A stretch of DNA of 64,000 bases from Acidobacteriota bacterium (GCA_018000455.1 JAGNJW010000007.1:1-64000), one strand, 5' to 3'. Numbered from the stretch's first letter, positions 50,290 through 59,476 are shown. Notes: a model not told the origin generated them from the letters alone. Numbers and translations: made by a program.

Positions 50290-51938
50290 GAGCCCCCCCG
50301 GCACGGCAGCGCCCAGCAGCCGCAGGTTTGGCGTGTGGGCAGCGCAAATGACAGCGGCCTGGCATCTGCGGCATCGGCCAGCGGGCGTCCGACGATGACG
50401 GGCGAGGTGTTGGGCGCCATCTCGGCCTCGAGCACGGTCAGCTTGAGATGGCCGATGAGCGGCAGGATGGCCGGCTGCTTGTCGAGCCCGCCCTGCAGGA
50501 GCCGCAGGTGCGTCGTATCCGCCGGGAACTGGTTGAAGGTCGGATCGACCGGCAGCCAGTAGCCACGCGACGGGCCGACATCGATCCACACCTCGGGCCA
50601 GGCGTGATAGTAGAAGGCGCCGCGCACCATCGCCAGGCCGACGTTGATTCTGGCCGGCAGGCCGGCGGCCCGGGCCAGGGCCACGTAGAGTGCCGTGTGC
50701 TCGTTGCAGTCGCCGACCTTCGTGCGCAGCACTTCCTTCGCTGACGGCAGGCTGACCGTCGGCTTCTTGTCGAGCATGGCGTTCACTTCGCGCACCAGGC
50801 GCTCGGCCTTGGTGCGCGGATCGGTGGCGCCGCCGACGATCCGCCGTGCCTGCTCGACGATCTCGGGATCGTCGCTCTCGATGAACGTCTCGGGGCCGAG
50901 GAACCGGCTGCGATCGGGATCGGCCGGGCCGGCCACGAGCGTGCGCGGATCGGTGACGTCGAGCACATTGCCCGTCATGCGCTGCGTCGCGCCAGCGAAA
51001 TCGAAGCCGGCCAGGTCCACGTCGTTGAACTCGACCTTCAGCCTCACGACGTCGGTCGGCTCGGTGACCGGCACACGCAGCGTGGGCACGATCGCCGCCG
51101 CCTGCAGCATGTCGGATCTGACGCGCGCCGAGACGGCCAGCTGCTGGGCCTGCTCGGGCGTCTCACGCACCGACATCAGGCCGAGCGGGCTCTCCTCGCG
51201 CACGATGGCGCCGGTGTCGGTGATCCACGCCGTGGTCGTGAGGCCCGCATAGCCGAGGTCGACCTTGAACGCCGGAATCGGGCGGCCGCTCGTGAGCACG
51301 ATCTCGCGGGCGTGAACGCGCACGGCCACGGGCGCATTGCTGAGCGTGGCCGGATCGAACACCATGAGCTGGTGCGTGGCGCCGGCAACGAGACCCGCGC
51401 TCGCCAGACGGCGCGCCATGGTGAGCATCAGCGCCGGCGGTTCCTCGAGGGTGCGCGTCTCGGTGCGAACGCTGCCCGCGGAGCGGATCTCGACAACGAG
51501 CGTGAGGCCGTCGACGACGCCCGAGAGCGTCAGCGGGCCGGTGCCCGGATCGAGTGAGAAGTCGAACGACTGGAGCTGGAAGGCCTGATCGACGCGGGCC
51601 GTCGTGCGGATGGCCGCCGGCGTGGTCGCGCCGAGCAGCGACATCTGGAGGCGGCCGTCTTCCTGCAGTTCGAAGCCCCCCTCGACGGGCACGAGCTGCC
51701 CGACCGTGAAGCCAACCTTTTCGCCCCGATAGTAGACGCCGCGCCATTCGGCCTCGGTGCCGTAGCGCGCCAGGTCGGTGGCGAGATTCGCGGGCGACGC
51801 CTGGAGGTAGGCGCGGTGCAGGAGCACGCCCATGCACGCCACCCAGGCGGCCAGGGCCAGACACGACAGCGGCCGTGTGACCCGGCGGGGCAAGGCGCGG
51901 TGCAGTGGGAGGCGTGGCACAACGGGCTCGGACACCAT
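50286..51938 (-). CDS. membrane-anchored transglutaminase-like protein
   Basis: A 550-residue protein with an N-terminal membrane anchor (LSCLALAAWVACMGVLLHRA). The middle part is strand-rich (YGTEAEWRGVYYRGEKVGFT, LTLSGVVDGLTLVVEIRS). The C-terminal transglutaminase domain has the triad Cys in VGDCNEHTALYVALARAAGL, His in YYHAWPEVWIDV and Asp in WLPVDPTFNQF. Such enzymes may act as proteases or cross-linkers of periplasmic proteins. It is the first gene of the operon with the ABC ATPase and permease, so it may process the exported substrate. Start and stop overlaps mark one transcript. Confidence 0.85.
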
Positions 51939-52026
51939 TGTCGGTATCGGATCCGGACACGACTGGCGTCAGGGTCCCGCCGTGCCAGACCGTGCATGTA
52001 GTGGCAGACCGTCCGACTGAAGCGCA

Positions 52027-52671
52027 ATGGTGCCGCCGCCGATTCCACAGCAGGACGCGTTTGCCCGCGATCGGCGGGCCCGCGCCATTGTTGTGATCCA
52101 ACGACGTTTGCCCTTTCCGCGCCGGCGCCGCCCCCTCCCTGGGGCGGAGGCGAAGCCGTGCGTTCGCCCGCCGGTGCGCCGCGGCGTGTCGCGCCCGCGC
52201 CGCACGGCCGGCGAGACGCGGCTGGCGTCCACGCCCAAGTCCACGACGCCAGCGCTCGTCCCCGACGCCAGCGAATCCGCGATTGTGGTGGCGACCGCCG
52301 ATCCGTCCCTGCTGCGCATGCTCACCTTCGCACTCGACCAGATGCGCCTGCCCCACCGCGCCTTCACCTCCGGCACGCGGGTGCTCAAGTCACTGCTCGA
52401 CATGCCTGCTTGCGGCCGCCCCACGGTGGTCGTGCTCGACGTGGATCTGCCGGGCGTGGACGGCCACGCGATCCTCGAGCGACTCGGCGTCGCGCGTCCC
52501 GACGCCTTCCTCATCGTGGTGCTGTCGTCGCACGCCGACGAATCGGTGCAGGTGCGCTCGCTGCTCGCCGGAGCGCTCGACCACCTGGCCAAGCCCTTCA
52601 ACATCCGTGTGCTGATGGCGAAGCTGCAGCGCTGGACGACCATCGCACGCCGCTCTGGGGCGGCCGCCTGA
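52027..52671 (+). CDS. response regulator with basic N-terminal extension
   Basis: Up to 214 residues from the ATG at 52027; the in-frame GTG at 52093 gives 192. Residues about 1-85 are basic and proline-rich with no known domain and may partly be non-coding. Residues about 88-205 are a receiver: ATADPSLLRMLTFALDQM, the phosphoacceptor Asp in TVVVLDVDLPGVDG, the switch Ser in VVLSSHADES and the conserved Lys in LAKPFNIR. No output domain follows, so it may act through protein binding. Its TGA overlaps the ATG of the HEAT-repeat gene (TGATG), so it is coupled to a glycan synthesis operon it may control. Confidence 0.82.
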   Translation: MVPPPIPQQDAFARDRRARAIVVIQRRLPFPRRRRPLPGAEAKPCVRPPVRRGVSRPRRTAGETRLASTPKSTTPALVPDASESAIVVATADPSLLRMLTFALDQMRLPHRAFTSGTRVLKSLLDMPACGRPTVVVLDVDLPGVDGHAILERLGVARPDAFLIVVLSSHADESVQVRSLLAGALDHLAKPFNIRVLMAKLQRWTTIARRSGAAA

Positions 52672-53738
52672 TGCTCTCGATCGATGTCATCGCGGTGGCG
52701 CTGGCCGTGGAAGGCACGCTCATCGCAGCGGCGCTCGGCGGCCTCGTCGTCCTGCGGATCTACCTCGTGTGGCGCGCCCGGCAGGTGGAGTCGGGGGTGA
52801 GCCGCCTCGAGCCACTGCTGCACGCGTGGCTGGTCGAGAATGCCGACGTCTCGGCGATCGTCCACTTCCTGCGCGCGCAGCCGCCCCACGTCGCCTTCCG
52901 CAGCGTGGCGCGCCTGGCCACCGCCTACGTCACCTTCGAACGTCAGCAGATTCTGGCACCGCTCCTGCGCGACGAGCCGTGGGTCCGCAACGTGTTGCGG
53001 CGTGGCCGCTCCGTCTTCTGGTGGCGCCGCTTCGACGCCGCGCGCCTGCTCTCGATTGTCGGCGGCTCGGCCGACGTCACGCTCGTCGCCTCGCTGCTCT
53101 CGGATCGCAGTCCCGCCGTGCGGCTGGTGGCCATCGACGCGGCGGCGCGCCTGGGCGGCCGGCTCGTCGACCTCGAGCTCGACAGCCTGCCCGGCCGGCA
53201 GGACGCCGTGCAGCAGTACCAGTTCGCCGCTCTCAACCGCCACCCGGCCATCGTCGCGGCGGCGCTCGTGCCGCGGCTGCGCCCCGAGGTGCCCACGGTG
53301 ATGCTGAATGCCTGGATCGACGCCGCCGGCGCCTCGGCCAATCCCGTCGCGCTCCGCCAGGTGCGCAGCCTGGCGCTGCACGAGGCGCCGGAGGTCCGGC
53401 TGCACGTGGCGCGCGCGCTGCGCCGTCTCGCCGAGCCCGAAACGGCGCCGGTGCTGCTGTCGCTGCTGGCCGACGAAGACTGGCGCGTGCGGGCGCAAGC
53501 GGCCCGTGCGCTCGGCGCCCTGCGCGTGACGTCGGCAGCCCGGCCGCTGGCCGCCGCGGTGCGCGACCGGGCGTGGTGGGTCCGCTACCGCGCCGCGCTG
53601 GCGCTGGCGCAGATCGGCGGCGAGGCGCGCGAGCTGCTGCTCGAGGTCAGCCGTGGCAGCGACCCGCTGGCGCGCGATATGTCGGCACTGGTCGCCGGCC
53701 TGTCCTCGGCGGCGGTCGTCGAGATGTCGGAGGTCTAG
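52671..53738 (+). CDS. membrane-anchored HEAT-repeat protein
   Basis: A 355-residue protein. One N-terminal membrane helix (VEGTLIAAALGGLVVLRIYL) is followed by a cytoplasmic helical solenoid. Recognisable HEAT/PBS-type repeats include ADVTLVASLLSDRSPAVRLV, VALRQVRSLALHEAPEVRLH, ETAPVLLSLLADEDWRVRAQ and AARPLAAAVRDRAWWVRYRA. HEAT solenoids are scaffolds for protein partners. Its start overlaps the response regulator and the glycosyltransferase starts 3 bp after its stop, so it may link the regulator to the synthase. I know of no characterised operon of exactly this composition. Confidence 0.85.
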   Translation: MLSIDVIAVALAVEGTLIAAALGGLVVLRIYLVWRARQVESGVSRLEPLLHAWLVENADVSAIVHFLRAQPPHVAFRSVARLATAYVTFERQQILAPLLRDEPWVRNVLRRGRSVFWWRRFDAARLLSIVGGSADVTLVASLLSDRSPAVRLVAIDAAARLGGRLVDLELDSLPGRQDAVQQYQFAALNRHPAIVAAALVPRLRPEVPTVMLNAWIDAAGASANPVALRQVRSLALHEAPEVRLHVARALRRLAEPETAPVLLSLLADEDWRVRAQAARALGALRVTSAARPLAAAVRDRAWWVRYRAALALAQIGGEARELLLEVSRGSDPLARDMSALVAGLSSAAVVEMSEV

Positions 53739-53741
53739 GGC

Positions 53742-55229
53742 GTGGCCGCATCCGCCATGTCCTGGTTCGTGAATCTGGTCACGATGGCCGACGTCGCCAT
53801 CCTGTGGTACATGCTCGCCGTCAACTCGTTCTTCGCGCTGCTCCTGGTGCTGGCGGCACCGCAGCTCTTCTCACACTGGCGCTTCGGCAGCGAAGACGTG
53901 CTCGCGCGCAGCCTGACGTCGTCGGCCGTGCCGCGCGTCAGCATCCTGGTGCCGGCGCACAACGAGGCCGTGACGATCGTCGACAGCCTGCGGGCGCTGC
54001 TCACGCTGCAGTATCCGTACTTCGAAGTGATCCTCGTGAACGACGGCTCGACCGACGACACGATGGAGCAGCTCATCGCCGCCTACGATCTCTACGAGGT
54101 GCCGCCGGCGGTGATGCGCCGCCTGCACACCGAGCGTGTCAAGGGCTACTACCGCTCGAAGACGTGGACCAAACTGCTCGTGGTCAACAAGCTGAACGGC
54201 GGCAAGGCCGATTCGCTCAACGTTGGCCTCGATGCGGCGCGCTTCCCCTTCGTGCTGGCGTGCGACGCCGATACGCTCATCGAGCCCGACGCGCTGCTGC
54301 GCCTGGCACGGCCCTTTCTCTTCGACCAGAAGATCGCCGCCGTCGGCGGCACGATTCGCGTGGTGAATTCGTGCCAGGTCGAAGAAGGCCGCGTCGTCGA
54401 TGCACGGGTCGACGGCCGCTGGCTCGCGGGCATCCAGACGGTCGAGTACCTGCGCGCGTTCCTGTTCGGGCGGCTCGGCTGGAACCTGCTCGGCGGCAAC
54501 CTGATCATCTCCGGGGCGTTCGGTTTGTTCCGTCGCGACTACCTCACCGAGATCCTCGGTTACGAGACGGGCACGGTGACCGAAGACTTCGAGCTCATCG
54601 TGCGCCTCCAGCGTTACCTCAAGGAACAGGGCGCCGTCGCCAAGGTGGTGTTCATTCCTGACCCGGTGGCGTGGACGGAGGTGCCGACGTCGATCGCCGT
54701 GCTGGGCCGCCAGCGCGAACGCTGGCACCGCGGTCTCATCGCGACGATGGTGGCGCACCGCCGGGTCATCTTCAACCCGCGCTACGGAGCGACGGGTCTC
54801 ATCGCGATGCCCTACTTCCTCTTCGCCGAGCTGCTGGCGCCCATCGTCGAAGCCGTCGGACTCGTCATCACCGTGCTGTGCACCCTGGCCGGCGTGCTGG
54901 CACCGCGATTCGCGTTCTACTTCTTCGTCGCCGCGTATCTGTACGGCACGCTCCTGTCGCTGGCGGCCATCCTGATGGAGGAGGTCAGTTTCCACAGGTA
55001 TCGCCGTCCGGCCGACACGCTGCGGCTCGTCTTCTTCGCCTTCGTCGAACCGTTCGGCTACCGCCAGATCACGGTCTGGTTCCGTCTCAAGGCGTTCGTC
55101 CGCTACTTCCAGGGGGACCATTCCTGGGGCCGGATGAAGCGCGAAGGGTTCGGTGGGGCGGTAGCGGACGCACCCCCCGCGGCGCCGGTGACGCCGGTGC
55201 CCGAGGTGCGGCTGCCACCGGCGGCCTGA
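53742..55229 (+). CDS. membrane glycosyltransferase family 2 (PgaC/cellulose-synthase-like)
   Basis: A 495-residue processive-type GT2 enzyme. The GTG at 53742 has a GGAGG site; an ATG at 53757 is an alternative. One N-terminal helix (WYMLAVNSFFALLLVLAAPQ) precedes the catalytic domain: VSILVPAHNEAVTIVDSLRA, VILVNDGSTDDTM, the DxD in LACDADTLIEPD, TEDFELIVRLQRY and the QRxRW motif as RQRERWHRG. Four C-terminal helices (about 350-440) form the export channel. Such enzymes polymerise and secrete beta-linked glycans such as poly-N-acetylglucosamine or cellulose. The polymer is unknown. No c-di-GMP-binding PilZ domain is visible. Confidence 0.9.
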   Translation: MAASAMSWFVNLVTMADVAILWYMLAVNSFFALLLVLAAPQLFSHWRFGSEDVLARSLTSSAVPRVSILVPAHNEAVTIVDSLRALLTLQYPYFEVILVNDGSTDDTMEQLIAAYDLYEVPPAVMRRLHTERVKGYYRSKTWTKLLVVNKLNGGKADSLNVGLDAARFPFVLACDADTLIEPDALLRLARPFLFDQKIAAVGGTIRVVNSCQVEEGRVVDARVDGRWLAGIQTVEYLRAFLFGRLGWNLLGGNLIISGAFGLFRRDYLTEILGYETGTVTEDFELIVRLQRYLKEQGAVAKVVFIPDPVAWTEVPTSIAVLGRQRERWHRGLIATMVAHRRVIFNPRYGATGLIAMPYFLFAELLAPIVEAVGLVITVLCTLAGVLAPRFAFYFFVAAYLYGTLLSLAAILMEEVSFHRYRRPADTLRLVFFAFVEPFGYRQITVWFRLKAFVRYFQGDHSWGRMKREGFGGAVADAPPAAPVTPVPEVRLPPAA

Positions 55230-55255
55230 CGCGGGCGGCGACGTTGGCGGCGGCC

Positions 55256-55846
55256 CTACCGTCCGGGCTTCGCGGCGGGCTTCGGCGGAATCTGGCGTCG
55301 CGTATCGGGCACGAAGTGCTCGCGGGCCGGCATCCGCACCTTGGGCAGCGTTGCCTTGTCGACGACCTCGCCCTCGGCGATGAGTTCGTTGGCATGCAGC
55401 AGGAACGCGGTGAGCGCGTAGACCTCGTCGTCGGTCAGCGAGCCAGGCGCCGTGGGCGGCATGGCGCGCCGGATGTAGTCGAAGACGGTCGTCGCATACG
55501 GCCAGTAGTTACCGATCGTGTGACGCAGGTCGGGCTCCTGCGAGAACGGAAAGCCGGTGCGCGGCTCGCGCCCGACCAGGATGTCGTTGGGCCCTTCCGT
55601 TCCCGTCTTCCCGTGGCACTGCGCGCACTTCGACGCGTAGATCGGGGCGCCGTCGGCGGGGGTGCCGCGCCCGGCCGGCAGGCCGCTGCCGTCGGGCTTG
55701 ATGTCGATGTCGATGGCCGCGATCTCGGCCGCCGTGGCCGGTCGGCCGAAGCCGAAGCGGGCCGGCGCCTGGGCGGCGGCCGGACCCGGCCCGCTGGCCA
55801 GGCACAGCGTGACGGCAGCCGCGATGGCCAGCCTCGTGCGCGTCAT
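55256..55846 (-). CDS. SoxD-like cytochrome c
   Basis: A 196-residue exported cytochrome c. The signal peptide is LAIAAAVTLCLASGPGPAAA. The heme motif is C74-A-Q-C77-H78, and the likely axial Met is in IRRAMPPTAPGSLTDDE. FGFGRPATAAEIAAIDIDIK and GSGLPAGRGTPADGAPIYAS are the typical SoxD-type opening. It receives electrons from SoxC and passes them to the respiratory chain. The start overlaps the soxC stop by 4 nt (ATGA). No other sox genes are adjacent, so it probably belongs to a stand-alone sulfite dehydrogenase. Confidence 0.85.
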   Translation of the reverse strand: MTRTRLAIAAAVTLCLASGPGPAAAQAPARFGFGRPATAAEIAAIDIDIKPDGSGLPAGRGTPADGAPIYASKCAQCHGKTGTEGPNDILVGREPRTGFPFSQEPDLRHTIGNYWPYATTVFDYIRRAMPPTAPGSLTDDEVYALTAFLLHANELIAEGEVVDKATLPKVRMPAREHFVPDTRRQIPPKPAAKPGR

Positions 55847-57030
55847 GCCCACGCCTCCTCCTTGTAGACCACCTGGCCGTCGGCCTTCACCACCCAGCCA
55901 GTGATCGGGTTCAGGTGGTAGCCCGTGGTGCCGGGTCCGCGCAGCGCGAGCAATTTTGCCCGCGTCGGCTGCACGTAGCCGGTCTCGTCCACCGCGCGGC
56001 TCATGATGACGGCCTCGCCGCCCGTCCATTCGAAGAGATGGCGGAAGCGGGTGTGGGCCATCGGCAGCACCGGTTCCTGCAGCTGCGCGGCCACCCAGGT
56101 CGTTCCGCCATTGGTGCTGACGTCGACGCGCCGGATCCTGCCGGCCCCGGTCCAGGCGATGCCCTTGATCTCCACCCACCCGCGCTCCAGCGTGTTGGGA
56201 TACGCGGGGTAGGTGATGAGCGAGCGCGCGTCCATGCGGAAGCTGAACATCCGCGAGGTGCCGTTGGCGAAGGGCTCGGTGTACTTCGAGGTCTCTTCGC
56301 GGGTCATGAACGGCGAGTCCGACACCTCGATGCGCCGCAGCCATTTCACGCTGGCGTTGCCTTCCCAGCCGGGCAGGAAGAGCCGTGCCGGATAGCCCTG
56401 CTCGGGACGCAGCGCCTCGCCGTTCTGACCGTAAGCAACGAGCGCGTCGAGCTGCGCCTTCTCGATGGGCACGCTGCGCGTGAGCACGGCGGCGTCGTTG
56501 CCCTCGGCCAGCAGCCACGTGGCGCCGGGTCGCACGCCGACCTCCCGCAGCAACGTCGCCAGGCGCACGCCCGTCCACTCGCTCGTGCTCGTGAGCCCTG
56601 CCAGCTGTCCGGGCGTGGTTTCGGGTCCCGCGGTGCGCCCGAGATTGCCGGAGCATTCCAGGAAGCAGATCTGCGAGTGCGACGGGAAACGCTTCAGATC
56701 GGCGAGCGTGAAGATCGTCGGGCGCTCGACCATCCCGTGAATGAGCAGCGAGTAGGTGGCCGGATCGATCTCGGGCACGCCGCCGTGATGCCGCTCGAAA
56801 TGCAGGTCGGACGGCGTGATGATGCCCATGAGGTCCTGGTGCGGCGTGCTCGACGCCGCCTGGCCGCGCACGATGCGCTCGGCGCGCTCGCCGGCGGCCC
56901 GCCGGCCAACGGCCCGGGGCGGCCTGCCCCGCACCTTGCTCGGGTCGACCGGAGCCTGCGCCTGGGCTGTCGTTCCCAGAGCCACCGCGCCGGCCGCACC
57001 GGCCAGCAAGTCTCGTCGCGTCACCTTCAT
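55843..57030 (-). CDS. soxC: SoxC-like sulfite dehydrogenase, molybdopterin subunit
   Basis: A 395-residue Tat-exported protein (TRRDLLAGAAGAVALGTTAQ). The molybdenum ligand is C126 in ICFLECSGNLGR. LLAEGNDAAVLTRSVPIEKA and NGEALRPEQGYPARLFLPGW are conserved SoxC segments, and the C-terminal dimer domain contains RIRRVDVSTNGGTTWVAA. It should oxidise sulfite or a sulfur-bound intermediate in the periplasm with SoxD as acceptor. A TATACT box on the minus strand (57071-57066) would give a leader of about 30 nt. The two genes overlap by 4 nt. Confidence 0.9.
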   Translation of the reverse strand: MKVTRRDLLAGAAGAVALGTTAQAQAPVDPSKVRGRPPRAVGRRAAGERAERIVRGQAASSTPHQDLMGIITPSDLHFERHHGGVPEIDPATYSLLIHGMVERPTIFTLADLKRFPSHSQICFLECSGNLGRTAGPETTPGQLAGLTSTSEWTGVRLATLLREVGVRPGATWLLAEGNDAAVLTRSVPIEKAQLDALVAYGQNGEALRPEQGYPARLFLPGWEGNASVKWLRRIEVSDSPFMTREETSKYTEPFANGTSRMFSFRMDARSLITYPAYPNTLERGWVEIKGIAWTGAGRIRRVDVSTNGGTTWVAAQLQEPVLPMAHTRFRHLFEWTGGEAVIMSRAVDETGYVQPTRAKLLALRGPGTTGYHLNPITGWVVKADGQVVYKEEAWA

Positions 57031-57065
57031 CTCGGACCTCGTCGGCACCAGGGCCGCTCGGCGCG

Positions 57066-57071
57066 AGTATA
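57066..57071 (-). promoter_or_regulatory. TATACT -10 box upstream of soxC
   Basis: TATACT on the minus strand lies about 35 nt before the soxC ATG at 57030, a normal leadered promoter. Confidence 0.45.
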
Positions 57072-57241
57072 GCGGGTCGGCTTGCCCTCGCTCGCGGCCA
57101 GGTCTCCGGTCCGGTCGCGAAGGCCGGTGCGGCTGGACGAGGGTCCGTTGGCGGAGCGCAGCGTCAGGAGCGCACAGACGGCCCTCGAGGCCGCTGCAAG
57201 AAAACACCGGGCCGTCGTTCTCTCCCAGGAGGACGACGCCG

Positions 57242-59476
57242 ATGCCGCTCATGAGACCAGCCTGGACGTGGCTGACCGCCGACCCGCGCCACGGGCAAGT
57301 CGCCACGCTGGCCGCACTGCTCGCTTACGGGCTGGTGTGGCTCGACTTCGACGTCAGCGCCGCGCAAATCGCCGTGACAATCGGGACGGCGATCGCCGCG
57401 CAGCGCGCCGGCGACTGGTGGCGCGGCGCACCGTGGGCGTCGGGCCTGAAGAGCGCCCTCATCTCGTCGCTGTCGTTGTGCCTGCTGCTGCGCACCGACG
57501 ACCTGGGCTGGGCAGCGGCCGGCGCGGCGATGGCCGTCGCCTCGAAGTTCCTCCTCCGCGTCAACGGCAAGCACGTCTTCAACCCCACCAACGGGGCGCT
57601 CATCGCGCTGGTGCTCGTGACCGACGCAGCGTGGGTCTCACCCGGCCAGTGGGGCACGGGCGCCACCTTCGTCTTCGCCATCGCCGCAGCGGGCCTTGCC
57701 GTGGTGCATCGCTCCACGCGCAGCGACGTCACGCTCGCCTTCATCGCCAGCTACGCCACGCTCGTCGTGGCGCGGTCGCTGTGGCTCGGCGAGCCACTGA
57801 CCATTCCGCTGCATCGGCTCGAGAGCGGTGCCTTCCTGCTCTTTGCCTTCTTCATGATCTCCGACCCCAAGACGACGCCCGATTCGCGCGCCGGCCGCGT
57901 GCTGCTGGCGACGCTCGTGGCGCTTGGGGCGGCCTACGTGCACTTCCGGCTGTTTCGCCCGAACGGCTTTCTGTGGGCGCTCGTTCTGGCCGCGCCGCTC
58001 GTGCCGCTCCTCGACCGTCTGCTCCCGGCCCGGCGCTACGAATGGCCGCGTCTGCTCTCACCCCTGCCCCGCTTCGACTGGAGGATTCCGATGACGCGCA
58101 AGACCGCCGTGTTCGTGTTCGCCGCACTGGCCGCTCTGGGCCACGCCACTCCGGCCGCCGCCTTCTGCGGTTTCTACGTCGCCAAGGCCGACACCACGAT
58201 CTTCAACAAGGCCTCGCAGGTCGTGCTGGTGCGCGACGGCGACCGAACGGTCATCACGATGGCCAACGACTTCCGCGGTGATCCGCGCGAGTTCGCGATG
58301 GTGATTCCCGTGCCCACCAGCATCACGCGCGAGCAGATCCACGTGGCCGACGCGGCACTCGTCTCGCACCTGGATGCCTACACGGCGCCACGTCTGGTCG
58401 AGTACTTCGACGCCGACCCCTGCGCGCGCTACGACCGCATGAGGGCGCTGGAGGCGCCGATGCCGTCGGCGATGTCGGTGGCGGGGTTGTCGCGCGATGA
58501 GCGCCGGGCGAAGAATCTCGGCGTCACCATCGAGGCGCGCTACACGGTGGGCGAGTACGACATCCTGATCCTGTCGGCCGAGCAGAGCACGGGACTCGAA
58601 ACGTGGCTGCGCGAGAGCGGCTACAGGATTCCCGCCGGCGCCTCGCGTGTGCTCGGCAGCTACATCCGCCAGCAGATGCGCTTTTTCGTCGCCAAGGTGA
58701 ACCTCGCCGAGCAGTCGAAGCTCGGGTTCTCGACACTCAGGCCGATCCAGGTGGCCTACGAGTCGCCCAAGTTCATGCTGCCGATCCGGCTCGGCATGGT
58801 GAACGCCGATGGCGCCCAGGAGCTGTTCGTCTACGCGCTCACCAGGAAGGGCCGGGTCGAGAGCACCAACTACCGCACCGTGAAGCTCACGACCGACGTC
58901 GAGATTCCCACTTACGTGAAAGACCCGGCCGAGTTCGCCAAGATGTACAAGGCGATGTTCGACCAGCACGTTGGCCGCGAGGACATGCGCGCGGTGTTCC
59001 AGGAGTACGCGTGGGACATGGCCTGGTGCGATCCGTGCGCGGCCGATCCGCTGTCGCGCGATGAACTGCGCAGCCTCGGCGTCTTCTGGCTCGACGGCGG
59101 GAGCGACATCGTCAGGCCGGCGATCGGGCGGCCGGTGGCCGCGCCCGAGAACGTCTTCGTGACGCGCCTGCACGTCCGCTACGACCAGGCCCACTTCCCC
59201 GAAGACCTGGTGTTCCACGAAACGGGCGACCGCACGAACTTCCAGGGCCGCTACGTGCTGCGTCATGCCTGGTCGGGACCGGCCACCTGCGAGGCCGGCG
59301 AGGCCTACCGCCGCACCGTCCGCGACCGTCAGGCCCGCGAGGCCGAGACGCTGGCCACGCTCACCGGCTGGCACCTCGAGGACATCCGGCGGAGGCAGGG
59401 CGAGGGGCCTGTCGCCCCACCACGCGGACCGGAGAACGATGCCCCCGTATCCTGGTGGCGCAAGCTGTGGAAGTAG
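57242..59476 (+). CDS. RnfD/NqrB-like membrane protein fused in frame to DUF2330 protein
   Basis: A single open frame of 744 codons from the ATG at 57242 (AGGAGG ribosome site). Codons 1-283 encode a membrane protein with about eight helices and the RnfD/NqrB-type region GKHVFNPTNGALIALVLVTD and LFAFFMISDPKTTPDSRAG. RnfD and NqrB are membrane flavin-carrying subunits of ion-pumping electron-transport complexes; single-gene relatives of unknown role are common. From codon 284 (58091) a DUF2330 protein follows, without a stop between. An internal ATG with its own GGAGG site and a signal peptide suggest the two are normally separate proteins. The rest of an Rnf complex is absent. Confidence 0.8.
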   Translation: MPLMRPAWTWLTADPRHGQVATLAALLAYGLVWLDFDVSAAQIAVTIGTAIAAQRAGDWWRGAPWASGLKSALISSLSLCLLLRTDDLGWAAAGAAMAVASKFLLRVNGKHVFNPTNGALIALVLVTDAAWVSPGQWGTGATFVFAIAAAGLAVVHRSTRSDVTLAFIASYATLVVARSLWLGEPLTIPLHRLESGAFLLFAFFMISDPKTTPDSRAGRVLLATLVALGAAYVHFRLFRPNGFLWALVLAAPLVPLLDRLLPARRYEWPRLLSPLPRFDWRIPMTRKTAVFVFAALAALGHATPAAAFCGFYVAKADTTIFNKASQVVLVRDGDRTVITMANDFRGDPREFAMVIPVPTSITREQIHVADAALVSHLDAYTAPRLVEYFDADPCARYDRMRALEAPMPSAMSVAGLSRDERRAKNLGVTIEARYTVGEYDILILSAEQSTGLETWLRESGYRIPAGASRVLGSYIRQQMRFFVAKVNLAEQSKLGFSTLRPIQVAYESPKFMLPIRLGMVNADGAQELFVYALTRKGRVESTNYRTVKLTTDVEIPTYVKDPAEFAKMYKAMFDQHVGREDMRAVFQEYAWDMAWCDPCAADPLSRDELRSLGVFWLDGGSDIVRPAIGRPVAAPENVFVTRLHVRYDQAHFPEDLVFHETGDRTNFQGRYVLRHAWSGPATCEAGEAYRRTVRDRQAREAETLATLTGWHLEDIRRRQGEGPVAPPRGPENDAPVSWWRKLWK
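58091..59476 (+). CDS. DUF2330 exported protein (internal start within the fused frame)
   Basis: 461 residues if translated from the ATG at 58091, which has a TGGAGG site 7 nt upstream. The signal peptide (AVFVFAALAALGHATPAAAF) leads to the DUF2330 opening CGFYVAKADTTIFNKASQVV and VITMANDFRGDPREFAMVIP. Other hallmarks are LSAEQSTGLETWLRESGYRI and FFVAKVNLAEQSKLGFSTLR. Four or more cysteines (CARYD, CDPCAADP, ATCEAGE) suggest disulfides. DUF2330 proteins are periplasmic or membrane-tethered, of unknown function. It is the same frame as the RnfD-like part. Confidence 0.82.
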   Translation: MTRKTAVFVFAALAALGHATPAAAFCGFYVAKADTTIFNKASQVVLVRDGDRTVITMANDFRGDPREFAMVIPVPTSITREQIHVADAALVSHLDAYTAPRLVEYFDADPCARYDRMRALEAPMPSAMSVAGLSRDERRAKNLGVTIEARYTVGEYDILILSAEQSTGLETWLRESGYRIPAGASRVLGSYIRQQMRFFVAKVNLAEQSKLGFSTLRPIQVAYESPKFMLPIRLGMVNADGAQELFVYALTRKGRVESTNYRTVKLTTDVEIPTYVKDPAEFAKMYKAMFDQHVGREDMRAVFQEYAWDMAWCDPCAADPLSRDELRSLGVFWLDGGSDIVRPAIGRPVAAPENVFVTRLHVRYDQAHFPEDLVFHETGDRTNFQGRYVLRHAWSGPATCEAGEAYRRTVRDRQAREAETLATLTGWHLEDIRRRQGEGPVAPPRGPENDAPVSWWRKLWK

